64,000 nt of DNA, from NCBI RefSeq assembly GCF_022533585.1, contig NZ_CP092827.1, positions 2,148,001 through 2,212,000 on the forward strand, written 5' to 3'. The translations under genes were made by a program, and so were the position numbers. This DNA comes from Pseudomonas sp. LS.1a. Lineage in GTDB: Bacteria; Pseudomonadota; Gammaproteobacteria; Pseudomonadales; Pseudomonadaceae. Shown piece after piece: positions 45,276 through 52,881 of this stretch. The notes beneath the pieces were generated by a model, which saw nothing but the letters and a program-made list of their open reading frames with translations, was not told the DNA's origin and did not search any database. How positions within the stretch are numbered: the stretch's first letter is position 1; every line of letters begins with the position of its first letter.

Positions 45276-45992
45276 ATGACGCCTCGGGTATTGATCGTCG
45301 ATGACGATCCGCTTATTCGTGACTTGCTGCAGGCCTATCTGTCCCAGGAAGGCTATGACGTGCACTGCGCCGACACCGCGGAAAAGGCCGAAGCCCTGCT
45401 CGGCAGCCAGGATGTCGACCTGGTGTTGCTGGACATCCGCCTGCCCGGCAAGGACGGCCTCACCCTGACCCGCGAGCTGCGGGTACGTTCGGAGGTGGGC
45501 ATCATCCTCATCACGGGGCGCAACGACGACATCGACCGCATCGTCGGCCTGGAATGCGGCGCCGACGACTACGTGATCAAACCGCTCAACCCTCGCGAGC
45601 TGGTATCCCGTGCCAAGAACCTGATCCGCCGCGTGCGCCATGCCCGCGAGGTGCACCCGGCGCCGGCCTGCGCGCAATCGCTGAAGCAGTTCGCCGACTG
45701 GGCACTGGACACCGACCGCCGGCGCCTGATCGACGCCCGTGGCGGGCAAACCCTGCTGACCCATGGCGAGTTCCAACTGCTCAGCGTGTTCCTGCGCAAC
45801 AGCGGCCACACCCTGAGCCGCGACCAGCTGATGGACCAGATCCGCAATCGCGAATGGGTGCCCAACGACCGCTCCATCGACGTGCTGGTCGGCCGCCTGC
45901 GGCGCAAGCTGCACGACGACCCGGCCGAGCCCCAGCTGATCATCACCATCCACGGCACCGGCTACCTGTTCACCGCCAGCGTGGCGGCATGA
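45276..45992 (+). CDS. aruR: OmpR-family response regulator AruR
   Basis: This 238-residue regulator has a receiver with acidic residues in LIVDDDPLIRD, acceptor D53 in VLLDIRLPGKDG and lysine in VIKPLNPRELV, and an OmpR/PhoB winged helix (LTHGEFQLLSVFLRNSGHTL, then RSIDVLVGRLRRKL). It is the DNA-binding partner of the hybrid kinase two genes downstream. By context with aruI and aruH it matches AruR of the arginine transaminase pathway. Its stop overlaps the next start (ATGA). Confidence 0.88.
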   Translation: MTPRVLIVDDDPLIRDLLQAYLSQEGYDVHCADTAEKAEALLGSQDVDLVLLDIRLPGKDGLTLTRELRVRSEVGIILITGRNDDIDRIVGLECGADDYVIKPLNPRELVSRAKNLIRRVRHAREVHPAPACAQSLKQFADWALDTDRRRLIDARGGQTLLTHGEFQLLSVFLRNSGHTLSRDQLMDQIRNREWVPNDRSIDVLVGRLRRKLHDDPAEPQLIITIHGTGYLFTASVAA

Positions 45993-46765
45993 CCCGCAGC
46001 GCCTGGGTGCTGGCCTTGGCATTGTTCGCCGTGCAAGCCCGCGCAGGGCAACCGGTGCGCTATTGCGACTACCCGGTGTACCCGCCGATTTCCTGGAGTG
46101 ACGGCCACCAGGTGCGCGGCCTGGCACCCACCGTGGTGCGAGAGCTGTTCGGGCGCATGGGTCATGAGGTGCAGACCGTGGTGCTGGGCAACTGGAAGCG
46201 CTGCCTGATGGACGCCGCCGCCGGGCGGGTGGACGTGGTGCTGGCCTACAACAGCGACCAGCGTGACCAGCGCATGCGCTTTTCCACGGTGCCGGTGGTG
46301 CGCGAGGAAGTGGCGGTGTTCTACAACCGCCTGCGGCCGGTACAGTTCCAGCGCCTGGAGGACCTGGCGGGCTACCGCGGCGGCCTGCTGTACGGCGAAA
46401 GCTACGGCGCCGAGTTCGACCGTTTCGTCGCTCGCCACCAGAACATCGAACGGGTGTCGTCCAGCCAGCAGAACTTCGGCAAGCTGATCCGTGGGCGCAT
46501 CGACTACGTGATCCAGGAGCGGCGCACCGGTCAGCTGTTCATCGAAAACCTGCCCGGGGCGCAGGACATCCGTGTATTGCCCACGGCCCTGAGCGTGGAC
46601 TACCTGCGCGTTGCGGTATCACGGCTATCGCCCCTGAGCCAGCATATGGACGAAATCGACGCGCAGCTGCTGCGCATGAACCAGGCCGGCGAGATCGAGC
46701 GCTGGCTGGAGCAGAGCGAAGTGACCTACCGCGACATGGTCAACCTGCCGGCGGACACTCGATGA
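45989..46765 (+). CDS. Periplasmic solute-binding protein between aruR and aruS
   Basis: This 258-residue protein has a signal peptide (about residues 1-19, ending VQARA) and a type II solute-binding (SBP_bac_3-like) fold: VRYCDYPVYPPISWSDGHQV, GLAPTVVRELFGRMGHEVQ, AAAGRVDVVLAYNSDQRDQR and GRIDYVIQERRTGQL. There is no ABC transporter partner. It overlaps aruR and aruS by four bases each, so it is translated with both. The simplest reading is that it captures the signal molecule and presents it to the periplasmic loop of the kinase. Confidence 0.87.
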   Translation: MTRSAWVLALALFAVQARAGQPVRYCDYPVYPPISWSDGHQVRGLAPTVVRELFGRMGHEVQTVVLGNWKRCLMDAAAGRVDVVLAYNSDQRDQRMRFSTVPVVREEVAVFYNRLRPVQFQRLEDLAGYRGGLLYGESYGAEFDRFVARHQNIERVSSSQQNFGKLIRGRIDYVIQERRTGQLFIENLPGAQDIRVLPTALSVDYLRVAVSRLSPLSQHMDEIDAQLLRMNQAGEIERWLEQSEVTYRDMVNLPADTR

Positions 46766-49014
46766 TCCGCCTGCGCACCGATGGCCTGCTGCGCCGCCTG
46801 CTGCTGTTCATCCTGCTGTTCAGCCTGTGCTTCACCGTGCTGGCCAGCTCGGTGCAGCTGTACTTCGAATACCGTCGCGAAATGCGCGATATCGAGGCGC
46901 GCATGGCATTGATCCGCGCCGGCTACCTGGCCAGCCTGGAGCGCAGCCTGTGGGACCTGGACGAGGCACAGCTGGATACGCAACTGCGCGGCCTGGTGGA
47001 CTTTTCCGATGTCGCCCGGGTGCGCTTGCTCAGCGACGACTTCCAGCTGCTGCGCGGTGCCGCCGAGCCCAAGGGGCCGCTGCGCATCGAACGCTTCCCT
47101 CTCGATTACCAGCCGCCCTCGGGGCCGGCCAGGCACCTGGGCGAGCTGGAAGTGAGCATCGACCTGGGCGCGGTGCACCGGCGGCTGTATGCCACGGGCC
47201 TTGCCAGCCTGCTGTGGATGGGCGTGTTCCTGTGTGGCCTGGCGGTGGCGTTGTCGGGGCTGTTCTACCGCCTGGTCACCCGTCACCTGCAAGTGATGGC
47301 CGAGTTCGCCCGGCGTATTGGCGCCGGCCAGTGGCAGGAACCGTTGCGCCTGGGGCGCCGCCCGTCGACACGCCCGGACGAGATCGACACCGTGGCCAAT
47401 GCCCTGGATGACATGCGCCGCGCCATCCTCAGCGATATCGAGCGCCGCGAGCGCGACCGCCTGGCGCTGCAGGACAAGCGCGACGAGCTGCAGGCCATGG
47501 TCGAGCGGCGCACCGCCAGCCTGGCCCGGGCCAAGGACGAGGCCGAAGCCGCCAACCTGGCCAAGTCACGCTTCCTGGCGACCATGAGCCATGAGCTGCG
47601 CACACCGCTCAACGGCATTCTCGGCATGGCCGAGCTGCTGCGCGGCGGCCGGCTGGAGGCGGCCGACCGCCTGCGCGTCGAGGCCTTGTACAAGGCCGGC
47701 GAAGGGCTGTTGGCGATTCTCAATGAAGTGCTGTATTTCGCCCGGCTCGAAGAGGGCGAGAGCCGCGCCGAGCTGGTCGGTTTCTCGCTACGCCAGTTGT
47801 GCCAGGAAGTGCTGGCGCTGCTCGAACCCATGGCCAGGGACAACGGCGACGCACTGCAGCTGGACATCGACGAGCAATTGGCCGAGTACCAGCACGGTGC
47901 CGAACAGTACCTGCGCCAGGTGCTCAGCAACCTGCTGGCCAATGCCATCAAGTTCACCGAACACGGCCAGGTGCGGCTTGCGGTGCAGGTACTGGCCAGT
48001 GACCAGGGCTCGCAGCGAGTGCGGGTGTCGGTCAGTGACAATGGCATCGGCATCGAGCCGGCGGTACAGGCCAGGGTCTTCGACCGCTTCGTCCAGGCCA
48101 GCGAGGCGGTGGCCCGGCGCTACGGCGGCACCGGCCTGGGCCTGGCGATCTGCAAGCACCTGGTGGAAAAGCTGGGGGGCTGCATTGGCCTGGACAGCGT
48201 GCAAGGGCAGGGCAGTTGCTTCTGGTTCGAGCTCGACATGGCCAGCGGGCAGCCAGTGCTGGCCAGTGCACCAGCCCCTTCGCCCCTGGCCAGCCTGGAT
48301 ATCCTGGTGGTCGAGGATGTGGCGTTGAACCGCGAGGTGGCCGGTGGGCTGCTGCTGCGCGATGGCCACCGGGTGAGCTTTGCCGAAGACGCCGGGCAGG
48401 CCCTGCTGGCCTGCGCACAGCGGCGCTTCGACCTGATCCTGCTCGACGTGCACCTGCCCGGCATGAGCGGGGTGGAACTGTGCCGGCAGATTCGTGCCAC
48501 CCCCGGGCCGAACCGCCACAGCCGGATCCTGGCGCTGACGGCCGGCGTGCAACCGGGGCAAGTGCCGGGTTACCTGGCCGCCGGCATGCAGGGAGTGCTG
48601 GCCAAGCCCCTGCGGCTGGACAACCTGCGCCAGGCGCTGGCCGAAGCGGCGCCCACTGAAGTGGCTGGCGCCGACGCGACAATGGACTGGTCATTGCTGG
48701 ACACTCACCGCTCGCTGCTGGGTGAACAGAAGCTGCAAGGCCTGTTGAAGGTGCTGCGCCAGTCGCTGGAGCAGCACGCCACGGCGTTGGCCGAGGCGCT
48801 GCCGGCCCAGGACTTTACCGAAGTGCTGCACCTGGCCCACCGGCTGGCCGGCAGTTGCGATTCCCTGGGCTTTTCTGGCCTGGCTGCGCTGCTCCGACGC
48901 CTTGAGGGCGCTGCCCGGCAGCATGACGAACAGGCATTGAAAGCGCTCTGCGAGCCGTTGGCCACCGAGCTTGCCCAGGCCCGCGCCACCCTGGAACAGC
49001 TGATCCAGAGCTGA
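46762..49014 (+). CDS. aruS: Hybrid sensor kinase AruS (HAMP-HisKA-HATPase-REC-Hpt)
   Basis: This 750-residue inner membrane kinase has membrane helices at about 11-33 and 147-172 enclosing a small periplasmic sensor, a HAMP linker, acceptor H277 in [12 protein letters not shown], ATPase boxes ([24 protein letters not shown]), a receiver with D562 in [13 protein letters not shown] and a C-terminal Hpt domain with H693 in [14 protein letters not shown]. All four phosphorelay sites are in place, so phosphate can flow H277-D562-H693-AruR D53. In P. aeruginosa AruS controls the arginine transaminase genes. Confidence 0.9.
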   Translation: MIRLRTDGLLRRLLLFILLFSLCFTVLASSVQLYFEYRREMRDIEARMALIRAGYLASLERSLWDLDEAQLDTQLRGLVDFSDVARVRLLSDDFQLLRGAAEPKGPLRIERFPLDYQPPSGPARHLGELEVSIDLGAVHRRLYATGLASLLWMGVFLCGLAVALSGLFYRLVTRHLQVMAEFARRIGAGQWQEPLRLGRRPSTRPDEIDTVANALDDMRRAILSDIERRERDRLALQDKRDELQAMVERRTASLARAKDEAEAANLAKSRFLATMSHELRTPLNGILGMAELLRGGRLEAADRLRVEALYKAGEGLLAILNEVLYFARLEEGESRAELVGFSLRQLCQEVLALLEPMARDNGDALQLDIDEQLAEYQHGAEQYLRQVLSNLLANAIKFTEHGQVRLAVQVLASDQGSQRVRVSVSDNGIGIEPAVQARVFDRFVQASEAVARRYGGTGLGLAICKHLVEKLGGCIGLDSVQGQGSCFWFELDMASGQPVLASAPAPSPLASLDILVVEDVALNREVAGGLLLRDGHRVSFAEDAGQALLACAQRRFDLILLDVHLPGMSGVELCRQIRATPGPNRHSRILALTAGVQPGQVPGYLAAGMQGVLAKPLRLDNLRQALAEAAPTEVAGADATMDWSLLDTHRSLLGEQKLQGLLKVLRQSLEQHATALAEALPAQDFTEVLHLAHRLAGSCDSLGFSGLAALLRRLEGAARQHDEQALKALCEPLATELAQARATLEQLIQS

Positions 49015-49027
49015 CGTACAAAAAACT

Positions 49028-49076
49028 TACGACTTTTTACATCTTCGATCCGTTCGTACAACGGCACCTTACATCC
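49028..49076. promoter_or_regulatory. Direct TTACATC-type repeats, candidate AruR boxes
   Basis: TTACGAC (49028-49034), TTACATC (49038-49044) and TTACATC (49070-49076) lie in the intergenic region after aruS and before the permease. The first two are spaced by ten bases, the helical repeat typical of OmpR-family binding sites. They are placed for activation of the permease and downstream operon. Confidence 0.5.
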
Positions 49077-49140
49077 GTTTCCAATAATCCATGGCAACCG
49101 TGTTGCACGCGGTCCATGAGGCTTATTGGAGACAAGAATA

Positions 49141-49239
49141 ATGACATGCCGTAGCGCTCAGCCCCTCCTTCCTACCACCCCGCGCGGCACCCCCGCGTGG
49201 CCAGGCACCGGCCGCCAAGGCGAGGTGCGCCATGACTGA
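49141..49239 (+). CDS. Possible 32-residue leader peptide overlapping the permease start
   Basis: A short frame with GGAG eight bases before its ATG runs from 49141 and stops inside the first codons of the permease gene (stop 49237-49239, permease ATG 49232). The peptide contains four arginines and seven prolines. It could be a leader that links translation of an arginine-rich peptide to the permease, or chance. There is no homology evidence. Confidence 0.3.
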   Translation: MTCRSAQPLLPTTPRGTPAWPGTGRQGEVRHD

Positions 49240-50638
49240 CATCCGCGAAAAGATCCAGCTCACCCGCGCGCTGAAAAGCCGGCACATCTTCATGCTGTCG
49301 CTGGGCGGGGTGATCGGCACCGGGCTGTTCATGGGCTCGGGCGTGACCATCAACCAGGGCGGCCCGGTCGGCGCGATCCTGGCCTACCTGGTCGCAGGTT
49401 TGCTGATGTACCTGGTGATGGTCTGCCTGGGTGAGCTGTCGGTGCAGATGCCGGTGTCCGGCTCGTTCCAGGCTCACGCCACCCAGTTCATCGGCCCGGC
49501 CACCGGCTTCATGATCGGCTGGGTGTACTGGATGAGCTGGGCCACCACTGTGGGCCTGGAGTTCACTGCCGCCGGCATGCTGATGACCCGCTGGTTCCCG
49601 GAGGTGCCGATCTGGTACTGGTCGGCGCTGTTCGTGGTCGTGCTGTTCGGCCTCAACGCCCTGGCCACCCGCGCCTTTGGTGAGGCGGAGTACTGGTTTT
49701 CGGGGATCAAGGTGGCGACCATCCTCGGCTTCATCATCATCGGCGTGCTGGTGATTTTCGGCGCCATCCCGCTGAGCAGCGGGGCGCCGGCACCGATGCT
49801 GGACAACCTGGTGGGCGAGTCGCTGTTTCCCCATGGCCTGTCGGCGGTGTTCGCGGTGATGATGACCGTGGTCTATGCCTTCCAGGGCTGCGAAATCATG
49901 GGGGTGGCGGCCGGCGAGACCGAGCACCCGGAAAAGAGCATCCCACGGGCCGTGCGCAACGTGGTGTTCCGTGTGCTGATCTTCTACGTGCTGGCGATTG
50001 CCGTGCTTTCGGCCATCGTGCCGTTCGAGCAGGCCGGGTTGATGGAGAGCCCGTTCGTGCAGGTGTTCGACATGGTCGGCATTCCCTTTGCCGCCGACCT
50101 GATGAACTTCGTCATCCTCACTGCCATCCTCTCGGTGGGCAACTCCGGGCTGTATGCCTCCACACGCATCCTCTGGGCCATGTCCAAGAGCGGCATGGCG
50201 CCGAAAAGCCTGTCGCCGCTGAGCAAGCGTGGCGTGCCGTTGCGGGCGCTGAGCATCACCCTGTGCTTTGCGCTGATCTCGCTGATGACCAGTTTCATTG
50301 CTGCCGACACCCTGTTCATGGTGCTGATGGCGGTGAGCGGCATGTCTGGCACCGTGACCTGGATCGTTATCGCCCTGGCGCAATACCGCTTCCGCAAGGC
50401 CTACCTGCGTGACGGTGGGCAACTGCAGGACCTGAAGTACAGGGCGCCGCTGTACCCGCTGGTGCCACTGCTGTGCATCACCCTGTGCAGTTCGCTGTTC
50501 GTGTTCCTGGCGCTGGATGAAACCCAGCGGCCGTCGTTGTACTGGGGCTTTGGCTTCATTGCCCTGTGCTATGCGGCGTACTTCTTCGTCAACCGCCGTC
50601 GGCAGGGGGCTTTCGAGCCTAGCGCGCCGGGGGTTTGA
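49232..50638 (+). CDS. Amino-acid permease (AAT family)
   Basis: This 468-residue, roughly 12-helix transporter has the amino-acid permease signature SLGGVIGTGLFMGSGVTINQ near its N-terminus and FQGCEIMGVAAGETEHPEKS in the sixth-helix region. It resembles GabP/AnsP-type proton symporters. GAGG lies about nine bases before the ATG at 49232. Its position after aruRS and before the arginine-transamination genes points to uptake of arginine, a D-amino acid or a guanidino acid; the substrate is not fixed by sequence. Confidence 0.9.
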   Translation: MTDIREKIQLTRALKSRHIFMLSLGGVIGTGLFMGSGVTINQGGPVGAILAYLVAGLLMYLVMVCLGELSVQMPVSGSFQAHATQFIGPATGFMIGWVYWMSWATTVGLEFTAAGMLMTRWFPEVPIWYWSALFVVVLFGLNALATRAFGEAEYWFSGIKVATILGFIIIGVLVIFGAIPLSSGAPAPMLDNLVGESLFPHGLSAVFAVMMTVVYAFQGCEIMGVAAGETEHPEKSIPRAVRNVVFRVLIFYVLAIAVLSAIVPFEQAGLMESPFVQVFDMVGIPFAADLMNFVILTAILSVGNSGLYASTRILWAMSKSGMAPKSLSPLSKRGVPLRALSITLCFALISLMTSFIAADTLFMVLMAVSGMSGTVTWIVIALAQYRFRKAYLRDGGQLQDLKYRAPLYPLVPLLCITLCSSLFVFLALDETQRPSLYWGFGFIALCYAAYFFVNRRRQGAFEPSAPGV

Positions 50639-50672
50639 TGCCGTGGTTCGTTGGTTGTAAGTGTTCGTCGAA

Positions 50673-50740
50673 GCATTTTTATTGCCTGTGAGATCGAGCG
50701 CCGCCCGCGCGGCGCTCGATCTCACGGGCAACGAAAATGC
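50673..50740. repeat. Long inverted repeat after the permease
   Basis: Arms 50673-50704 and 50709-50740 are reverse complements with two mismatches and one G-T wobble; the inner 17 bases (GTGAGATCGAGCGCCGC) pair perfectly around a 4-base loop. There is no T-run, so a standard terminator is not supported. The inner unit also occurs once at about 30957. The rest of the 240-base gap shows no gene. Confidence 0.8.
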
Positions 50741-50878
50741 CATGCCGAAAGCAAACCGCGTAACAGCAAAAACCGAGTTGTGCGAAGTTGTAACAGCCCA
50801 TCCCGCCTTGTTGAACACTCGTTTAGTATCTCCCTCATCAAGCCCTCCCAAAACCATCACAACAACACCGAGGCCCCC

Positions 50879-51670
50879 ATGACCACCCCGTCGTCACTGC
50901 TGAGCAAGGTCGAAGCCGGCGTTGCCTGGATCACCCTCAACCGCCCCGAGCAGCGCAACGCGCTGGACATCCCCACCCTCAAGCAACTGCACGCCCTGCT
51001 GGAAGCCTGCAACACCGACCCGGCCGTGCGCGTGGTGGTGCTGACCGGCAGCGGCCGCAGCTTCTGCGCCGGTGCCGACCTGGCCGAATGGGCCGCGGCC
51101 GAGGCCCAGGGCACCCTGGAAAGCTACGGCTGGACCGAAACTGCCCACACCCTGATGTTACGCCTGCACAGCCTCGACAAGCCCACCATCGCTGCCATCA
51201 ACGGCACCGCCGTGGGCGGTGGCATGGACCTCAGCCTGTGCTGCGACCTGCGCATCGCCGCGGCCTCGGCGCGCTTCAAGGCCGGTTACACCAGCATGGG
51301 CTACAGCCCCGATGCCGGCGCCAGCTGGCACCTGCCCCGACTGATCGGCAGCGAGCAGGCCAAGCGCCTGTTGTTCCTCGATGAGCTGTGGGGGGCCGAA
51401 CGTGCCCTGGCGGCCGGGCTGGTCAGCGAAGTGTGCGCCGACGAGCAACTGCCCGCCGTGGCCGCCGAGCTGGCCGGGCGCCTGGCCAACGGCCCCACCT
51501 TCGCCTACGCGCAGACCAAGCGGCTGATCCGCGACGGCGCCCGGCGCACCCTGGCCGAGCAGCTTGAAGCCGAGCGCCAGGCCGGCCTGCTGTGCGGCCG
51601 CAGCCACGACGGTGCCGAGGCGCTGCAAGCCTCGGTGGAACGCCGCGCCCCCCGTTTCACCGGCCAGTAA
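50879..51670 (+). CDS. PaaG-like crotonase of the aru cluster
   Basis: This 263-residue crotonase-fold protein has VAWITLNRPEQRNALDIPTL, the oxyanion segment SFCAGADLAEWA and TAVGGGMDLSLCCDLRIA. Compared with hydratases the first glutamate is D117 and the second is Y137, while D145 in SPDAGASWHLPR occupies the position of the PaaG isomerase aspartate. An isomerase or other non-hydratase reaction is therefore more likely. The ATG at 50879 follows GAGG; the frame is open further upstream through the inverted repeat without support. It is followed 33 bases later by an acyl-CoA dehydrogenase. Confidence 0.87.
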   Translation: MTTPSSLLSKVEAGVAWITLNRPEQRNALDIPTLKQLHALLEACNTDPAVRVVVLTGSGRSFCAGADLAEWAAAEAQGTLESYGWTETAHTLMLRLHSLDKPTIAAINGTAVGGGMDLSLCCDLRIAAASARFKAGYTSMGYSPDAGASWHLPRLIGSEQAKRLLFLDELWGAERALAAGLVSEVCADEQLPAVAAELAGRLANGPTFAYAQTKRLIRDGARRTLAEQLEAERQAGLLCGRSHDGAEALQASVERRAPRFTGQ

Positions 51671-51703
51671 CCCGATAACCGACCCTCACCAGGACCTTCG
51701 CAG

Positions 51704-52864
51704 ATGAATTTCCAACTGACCCAAGAACAAGAAATGTTGGTGGAAGCGGTACGCAGCTTTGTCGCCAAGGAGCTGCTGCCCCATGAGGAGGCGGTGGATC
51801 GCGCCGACGCCGTGTCGCCCGAACTGGCTGCGCAGATCCGCGGCAAGGCTATCGCCGCCGGGTTCTATGCCTTCAACATGCCCGAGGAAGTCGGCGGCGG
51901 TGGCCTGGACTACCTGTCACAGGCGCTGATCGAGCGCGAGCTGTCCAAAGTGTCCTGGGCCTTGCACGTGTTCGTTGCGCGGCCGTCGAAAATCCTCATG
52001 GCCTGCAAGGACGAGCAGGTCAACGACTACCTGTTGCCGTGCGTGCAGGGCGAAAAAATCGACTGCTTCGCCCTCACCGAGCCGGGCGCCGGCTCCGATG
52101 CCAACGCCATCAAGACCCGCGCCGTGCGCCAGGGTGACGACTTCGTCATCAACGGCAGCAAGCACTTCATCAGCCATGCCGGCCACGCCGATTTCGCCAT
52201 CGTCTTTGCCGTCACCGATACCTACGAGCACAACGGGCGCAAGCGCAATGCGGTAACCGCCTTGCTGGTCGACCGTGGCACCCCGGGCATGACCATTCGC
52301 CGCGGCCCCAAGTGTGTGAGCAACCGTGGCTACCACACCTACGAGCTGTTCTTCGACGACTGCCGGGTACCGGCCAGCAAGGTGCTGGGCGAGGTCGGCA
52401 AGGGCTGGGAGGTGGCCAACGCCTGGCTCACCGCCGGCCGGGTGATGGTCGCCGCCAACTGCGTGGGCCAGGCCCAGCGTGCCCTCGACCTGTCGCTGCA
52501 ATGGGCCGCCGATCGCAAGCAGTTCGGCCAGGCCATCGGTAGCTACCAGGGCGTGTCGTTCAAGCTGGCCGACATGGCCACGCAGATTCGCGCTGCGGAA
52601 ATGCTCACCCTGCACACCGCCTGGAAGATGGACCAGGGCAGCATGACCGATGGCGAGGCCGGCATGGCCAAGCTGTTCGCCAGTGAGGTGCTGGGCAAGG
52701 TCGCCGACGAAGCCGTGCAGATCTTCGGCGGCATGGGCCTGATGGACGAAGGGCCGGTCGAGCGCATCTGGCGCAATGCACGCATCGAGCGCATCTGGGA
52801 GGGCACCTCGGAAATCCAGCGGCACATCATCGCCCGCGAACTGCTGCGCCCGCTGCTGCGCTGA
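51704..52864 (+). CDS. Acyl-CoA dehydrogenase
   Basis: This 386-residue FAD enzyme oxidises an acyl-CoA to a 2-enoyl-CoA. Domains are complete: N-terminal helical part, middle strand domain with CFALTEPGAGSDANAIKTRA and a C-terminal helical domain with the catalytic glutamate E366 in RIWEGTSEIQRHI. The sequence FGGMGLMDEGPVERIWR is typical of short-branched and related dehydrogenases. AGGA precedes the ATG. It lies between the crotonase and an ADP-forming acyl-CoA ligase, so its substrate is probably the CoA thioester made by that ligase. Confidence 0.93.
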   Translation: MNFQLTQEQEMLVEAVRSFVAKELLPHEEAVDRADAVSPELAAQIRGKAIAAGFYAFNMPEEVGGGGLDYLSQALIERELSKVSWALHVFVARPSKILMACKDEQVNDYLLPCVQGEKIDCFALTEPGAGSDANAIKTRAVRQGDDFVINGSKHFISHAGHADFAIVFAVTDTYEHNGRKRNAVTALLVDRGTPGMTIRRGPKCVSNRGYHTYELFFDDCRVPASKVLGEVGKGWEVANAWLTAGRVMVAANCVGQAQRALDLSLQWAADRKQFGQAIGSYQGVSFKLADMATQIRAAEMLTLHTAWKMDQGSMTDGEAGMAKLFASEVLGKVADEAVQIFGGMGLMDEGPVERIWRNARIERIWEGTSEIQRHIIARELLRPLLR

Positions 52865-52881
52865 GCGCCAGGAGAACACCC

